Of a stretch of DNA of 7,745 bases, positions 5,323 through 7,745 are shown in pieces; the first letter of the stretch is position 1; the number at the start of each line of letters is the position of its first letter. A model generated the notes under the pieces. It saw nothing but the letters and a program-made list of their open reading frames with translations, had not been told where the DNA came from and searched no databases. Source of the stretch: Ilumatobacteraceae bacterium (GTDB lineage: Bacteria; Actinomycetota; Acidimicrobiia; Acidimicrobiales; Ilumatobacteraceae); contig SKFX01000048.1 in the NCBI GenBank assembly GCA_007117775.1, positions 1-7,745 on the forward strand. The letters are read 5' to 3'. Position numbers and translations under genes: made by a program.

Positions 5323-7488
5323 TCAGGCGAGTCGGTTCTGTTCTTGGCGTTCGGTCACCCAACGCTGGATCCGTTCTTGGGCATCGGGCGAGAAACGATC
5401 GACCGGCCCAGCCCGGTGCCAGGTGCCCTCGGGAGCGAGTTCCCAACGGACCACATCGGAGGCCGAGAGATCCTCGAGCACTCGATCCAGCCATTCGCGA
5501 TGACGCTCATGCTCGATCGGGACCAGCACCTCGACACGGCGATCCAGATTGCGCGGCATCAGATCGGCCGAACCGATGAGATGCACCGGACCGCCGCTGG
5601 CATCGGCGTGATCGAAGCGATAGATGCGGCTGTGTTCGAGGAATCGGCCGAGCACCGAACGGACCCGGATGTTGTCAGACAAACCGGGCACCCCGGCGCG
5701 CAGACAGCAGATCCCGCGCACGATCAGGTCGATCTGCACCCCGGCCGACGATGCCTCATATAGCTTCTCGATCATCACCGGATCGGCGATCGAGTTGCAC
5801 TTGAGGGTGAATGACCCCTTCGAGCCCAATGCGATCTCGGCATCGATCAGCGATTCGATCCGCCGACGCAGATCCCGCGGCGCCACGATCAGGGTCCGGT
5901 AATCCTCTGAGCGGCTGTAGCCGGTGAGATGGTTGAACAACTGTGTGGCATCGGCACCGATGTCGAGATCGCAGGTCAGATAGCCGAGGTCCTCATAGAG
6001 GCGTGCGGTCTTGGAGTTGTAGTTGCCGGTCCCGATGTGGCAGTAGCGCCGCAGTTGGTCACCGTCATCGCGCACCACCAGCGCGATCTTCGAGTGCGTC
6101 TTGAGGCCGATGATGCCGTACACCACATGCACACCGGCGCGCTCGAGCTGTTTGGCCCACTGCACGTTGGTGGCCTCATCGAAACGCGCCTTGAGTTCGA
6201 CCAGCACCGCCACCTGCACCCCGCGCTCAGCGGCGCGGATCAGGCTCCGGATGATCGGGCTGTCCCCACCGGCGCGGTACAGCGTCATTTTGATGCTCTG
6301 CACCCGCGGGTCATCGGCTGCCTGTTCGATGAACGCCTCGACACTGCTCGCGAAGCTCTCATAGGGGTGATGCACCAGCAGGGAGCGATCGCGAATGACC
6401 GAGAAGACGGAGCGCTCCACCTCGACGGCTTTGGCCAGTCGACCCGCCATGCTCGGCTGCCAGGGCCGGTCCTTGAGGTCGGGGCGATCCAGCGACATCA
6501 ACGAGAACAGACACCGCAGATCCAACATCGAGCGATGCCGATACACATTGCGAGGATCGAGATCGAGTTCGCGGATCAACAGCGATCGCATCTCATCAGA
6601 GATCGACTCATGCACCTCGAGACGGACCGGACGCTTGAATCGTCGCCGGCGCAATTCCATCTCGACGGCCTCGAGCAGATCGTCGGCCTCCTCCTCCTCG
6701 TCGAGGCTCAAGTCGGCGTTGCGCGTGACGCGGAAGGTGGTCCACTCCTCCACGTTCATACCGACGAAGAGCCCTGGCAGCTGCGCGGCGATGACTTCCT
6801 CGGCGGGGATGAAGCGGCTCGGATCCACCTCGATGAGGCGAGGGAAGACATCGGGGATCTTGAGTCGAACGAAACGACGCTCGCCGGTCTCGGGATCCGC
6901 CACCATCGCTGCCATGGACAGTGCGAGGTCCGAGATATACGGGAATGGATGGCCCGGGTCAACCGCGAGCGGCGTCAGGATCGGGAAGATGCGCTCCTGG
7001 TAGTAGGCGCCGAGGCGACTGCGATCGTCCTCGTCGAGATCGGACCACGCGACGATGTGCACTCCGGCTCGAGCGAGTTCCGGACAGAGCACATCGAGGA
7101 ACAACGACTGCTGACGCTCAATGAACTGCTCAACGCGCTCACCGATCGCCACCATCTGCTGCAAGGGGGTGCGGCCGTCCGCGGCCGGAATCTCGAGACC
7201 GGCCGCGATCTGATCTCGGACGGCTGCGACGCGCACCTGAAAGAACTCATCGAGATTCGCCGACGCGATCGCCACGAACTTGGCCCGCTCGAGCAGCGGG
7301 ATGCCGTCCTCAGCGGCGAGATCCAACACCCGTTCGTTGAACTGCAACCATGACAGCTCACGGTTGACGAACCGCTCGTCGAATGGCACTCCCGTTGCAG
7401 GGATCGTGGCCCCGCCGGCACCGAATTCGGTTATGCCATTGGTCGCGTTCACCGGAGTCAGTCGACCGGGCCGACGATCGGATCCCAT
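5323..7488 (-). CDS. ppk1: polyphosphate kinase PPK1
   Basis: PPK1 reversibly transfers the terminal phosphate of ATP onto a growing polyphosphate chain. The 721-residue length is normal. N domain: RFVNRELSWLQFNERVL (39-55) and SANLDEFFQVRV (76-87). Head domain: about 140-345, with LTPLAVDPGHPFPYISDL (171-188). First catalytic domain: HHPYESF (373-379), MTLYR (401-405), GLKTHSKIAL with H465 (matching the phosphorylated H435 of E. coli), and YCHIGTGNYNSKTARLYEDL with H484 (matching H454). Second catalytic domain: RGICCLRAGVPG (591-602), FLEHSRIYRF with H619 (matching H592), and GSADLMPRNLDRRVEVL (639-655). All catalytic residues are intact. The start is uncertain. The ATG at 7488 overlaps the upstream small gene by 31 nt, while a GTG at 7452 begins 5 nt after that gene's stop; neither has a clear Shine-Dalgarno site, and the differing 12 residues are not conserved. 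It lies upstream of phoU-senX3-regX3, separated by 212 bp. Confidence 0.97.
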   Translation of the reverse strand: MGSDRRPGRLTPVNATNGITEFGAGGATIPATGVPFDERFVNRELSWLQFNERVLDLAAEDGIPLLERAKFVAIASANLDEFFQVRVAAVRDQIAAGLEIPAADGRTPLQQMVAIGERVEQFIERQQSLFLDVLCPELARAGVHIVAWSDLDEDDRSRLGAYYQERIFPILTPLAVDPGHPFPYISDLALSMAAMVADPETGERRFVRLKIPDVFPRLIEVDPSRFIPAEEVIAAQLPGLFVGMNVEEWTTFRVTRNADLSLDEEEEADDLLEAVEMELRRRRFKRPVRLEVHESISDEMRSLLIRELDLDPRNVYRHRSMLDLRCLFSLMSLDRPDLKDRPWQPSMAGRLAKAVEVERSVFSVIRDRSLLVHHPYESFASSVEAFIEQAADDPRVQSIKMTLYRAGGDSPIIRSLIRAAERGVQVAVLVELKARFDEATNVQWAKQLERAGVHVVYGIIGLKTHSKIALVVRDDGDQLRRYCHIGTGNYNSKTARLYEDLGYLTCDLDIGADATQLFNHLTGYSRSEDYRTLIVAPRDLRRRIESLIDAEIALGSKGSFTLKCNSIADPVMIEKLYEASSAGVQIDLIVRGICCLRAGVPGLSDNIRVRSVLGRFLEHSRIYRFDHADASGGPVHLIGSADLMPRNLDRRVEVLVPIEHERHREWLDRVLEDLSASDVVRWELAPEGTWHRAGPVDRFSPDAQERIQRWVTERQEQNRLA

Positions 7489-7718
7489 TCGAGGGTGATC
7501 CGTTCGCGTTCGGCGTCACGGCTGATCCGCTCACGGTTGCGGCGGAACTGCGGGTCGTTGTAGGTGATCAGGACCAGGCGCGCCAGGGCGCGGGCACGGA
7601 ACGAATCGAGCACGCCTCGGTCACCCCATTCCCCGAGCACGTCCCAATGCGGCGCCACCGGGCCGAGATAGACGATGCGAGCATGCGCCCGCGGGGTGTC
7701 GTCGACGAGTTCGCTCAT
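7458..7718 (-). CDS. small uncharacterised protein coupled to ppk1
   Basis: I do not recognise this 86-residue protein. It has no signal peptide or membrane segment and should be soluble. The N-terminal part holds a hydrophobic strand followed by a Gly/Pro/His/Trp turn (RIVYLGPVAPHWDV, 14-27). The middle DSFRARALARLVLITY (38-53) looks like a helix running into a strand. The C-terminal part (58-73) is very rich in Arg and Glu and probably helical, before ITLEWDP (74-80). No cysteine is present, so a metal-cluster role is unlikely. I prefer the ATG at 7718 because a TANNNT box lies 7 nt upstream; a GTG at 7724 would add two residues. The gene ends inside or 5 nt before ppk1, depending on the ppk1 start, so the two are very likely co-transcribed. 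The coding call rests on this tight packing, GC-rich third positions and protein-like composition. Confidence 0.7.
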   Translation of the reverse strand: MSELVDDTPRAHARIVYLGPVAPHWDVLGEWGDRGVLDSFRARALARLVLITYNDPQFRRNRERISRDAERERITLEWDPIVGPVD

Positions 7719-7725
7719 GGCCACG

Positions 7726-7731
7726 AGCCTA
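7726..7731 (-). promoter_or_regulatory. candidate -10 box (TAGGCT) for the small gene and ppk1
   Basis: TAGGCT on the minus strand fits TANNNT and ends 7 nt before the ATG at 7718, so a transcript would start at or one base before the start codon. Only 14 nt of further upstream sequence are in the window, so the -35 region cannot be judged fully. Confidence 0.35.
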
Positions 7732-7745
7732 CCCGTGTGCGCAGC

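Noticed and set aside
5929..7353. A 474-codon open frame on the plus strand, antisense to ppk1
   Set aside because: It mirrors the PPK1 codons, its predicted protein resembles no family, and PPK1 is fully conserved on the other strand. Long antisense frames are common in GC-rich genes.

Overview
The window looks like chromosomal, high-GC actinobacterial DNA. I favour Actinomycetota, possibly class Acidimicrobiia. The reasons are a SenX3/RegX3 pair that closely follows the mycobacterial proteins, an actinobacteria-type DUF2342 zincin-like protein, dense coding with overlapping genes, and promoter-like TANNNT boxes 6-7 nt before start codons, as in leaderless actinobacterial genes. The class-level placement is inference. 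No tRNA, rRNA, CRISPR array, insertion sequence or phage gene is visible.

Layout. A plus-strand gene (57-1226) encodes a DUF2342-family zincin-like protein. It runs convergently into a minus-strand MFS transporter gene (1213-2397), and the two overlap by 14 bp. Everything else is on the minus strand, read from right to left: a small unrecognised protein (7718-7458), polyphosphate kinase ppk1 (7488-5323), a 212-bp intergenic region with TTCA-type repeats, phoU (5110-4352), senX3 (4351-3149), regX3 (3152-2457), a 59-bp gap, and the MFS gene.

How the genes work together. SenX3 (membrane histidine kinase with an intracellular PAS domain) and RegX3 (OmpR/PhoB-type regulator) form the phosphate-starvation two-component system of actinobacteria. 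PhoU-type proteins restrain such kinases and phosphate uptake. PPK1 makes and consumes polyphosphate, the cell's phosphate store. phoU, senX3 and regX3 are packed with 0-nt and minus 4-nt spacing and are almost certainly one operon. ppk lies just upstream in the same direction, so sensing and storage of phosphate are physically linked here. No Pst phosphate transporter genes are in the window.

The system is recognisable rather than unknown. The points most worth a second look are the candidate Pho-type operator before phoU, the apparently leaderless starts of three genes, the altered HExxH motif in the DUF2342 protein, and the small unrecognised gene coupled to ppk.
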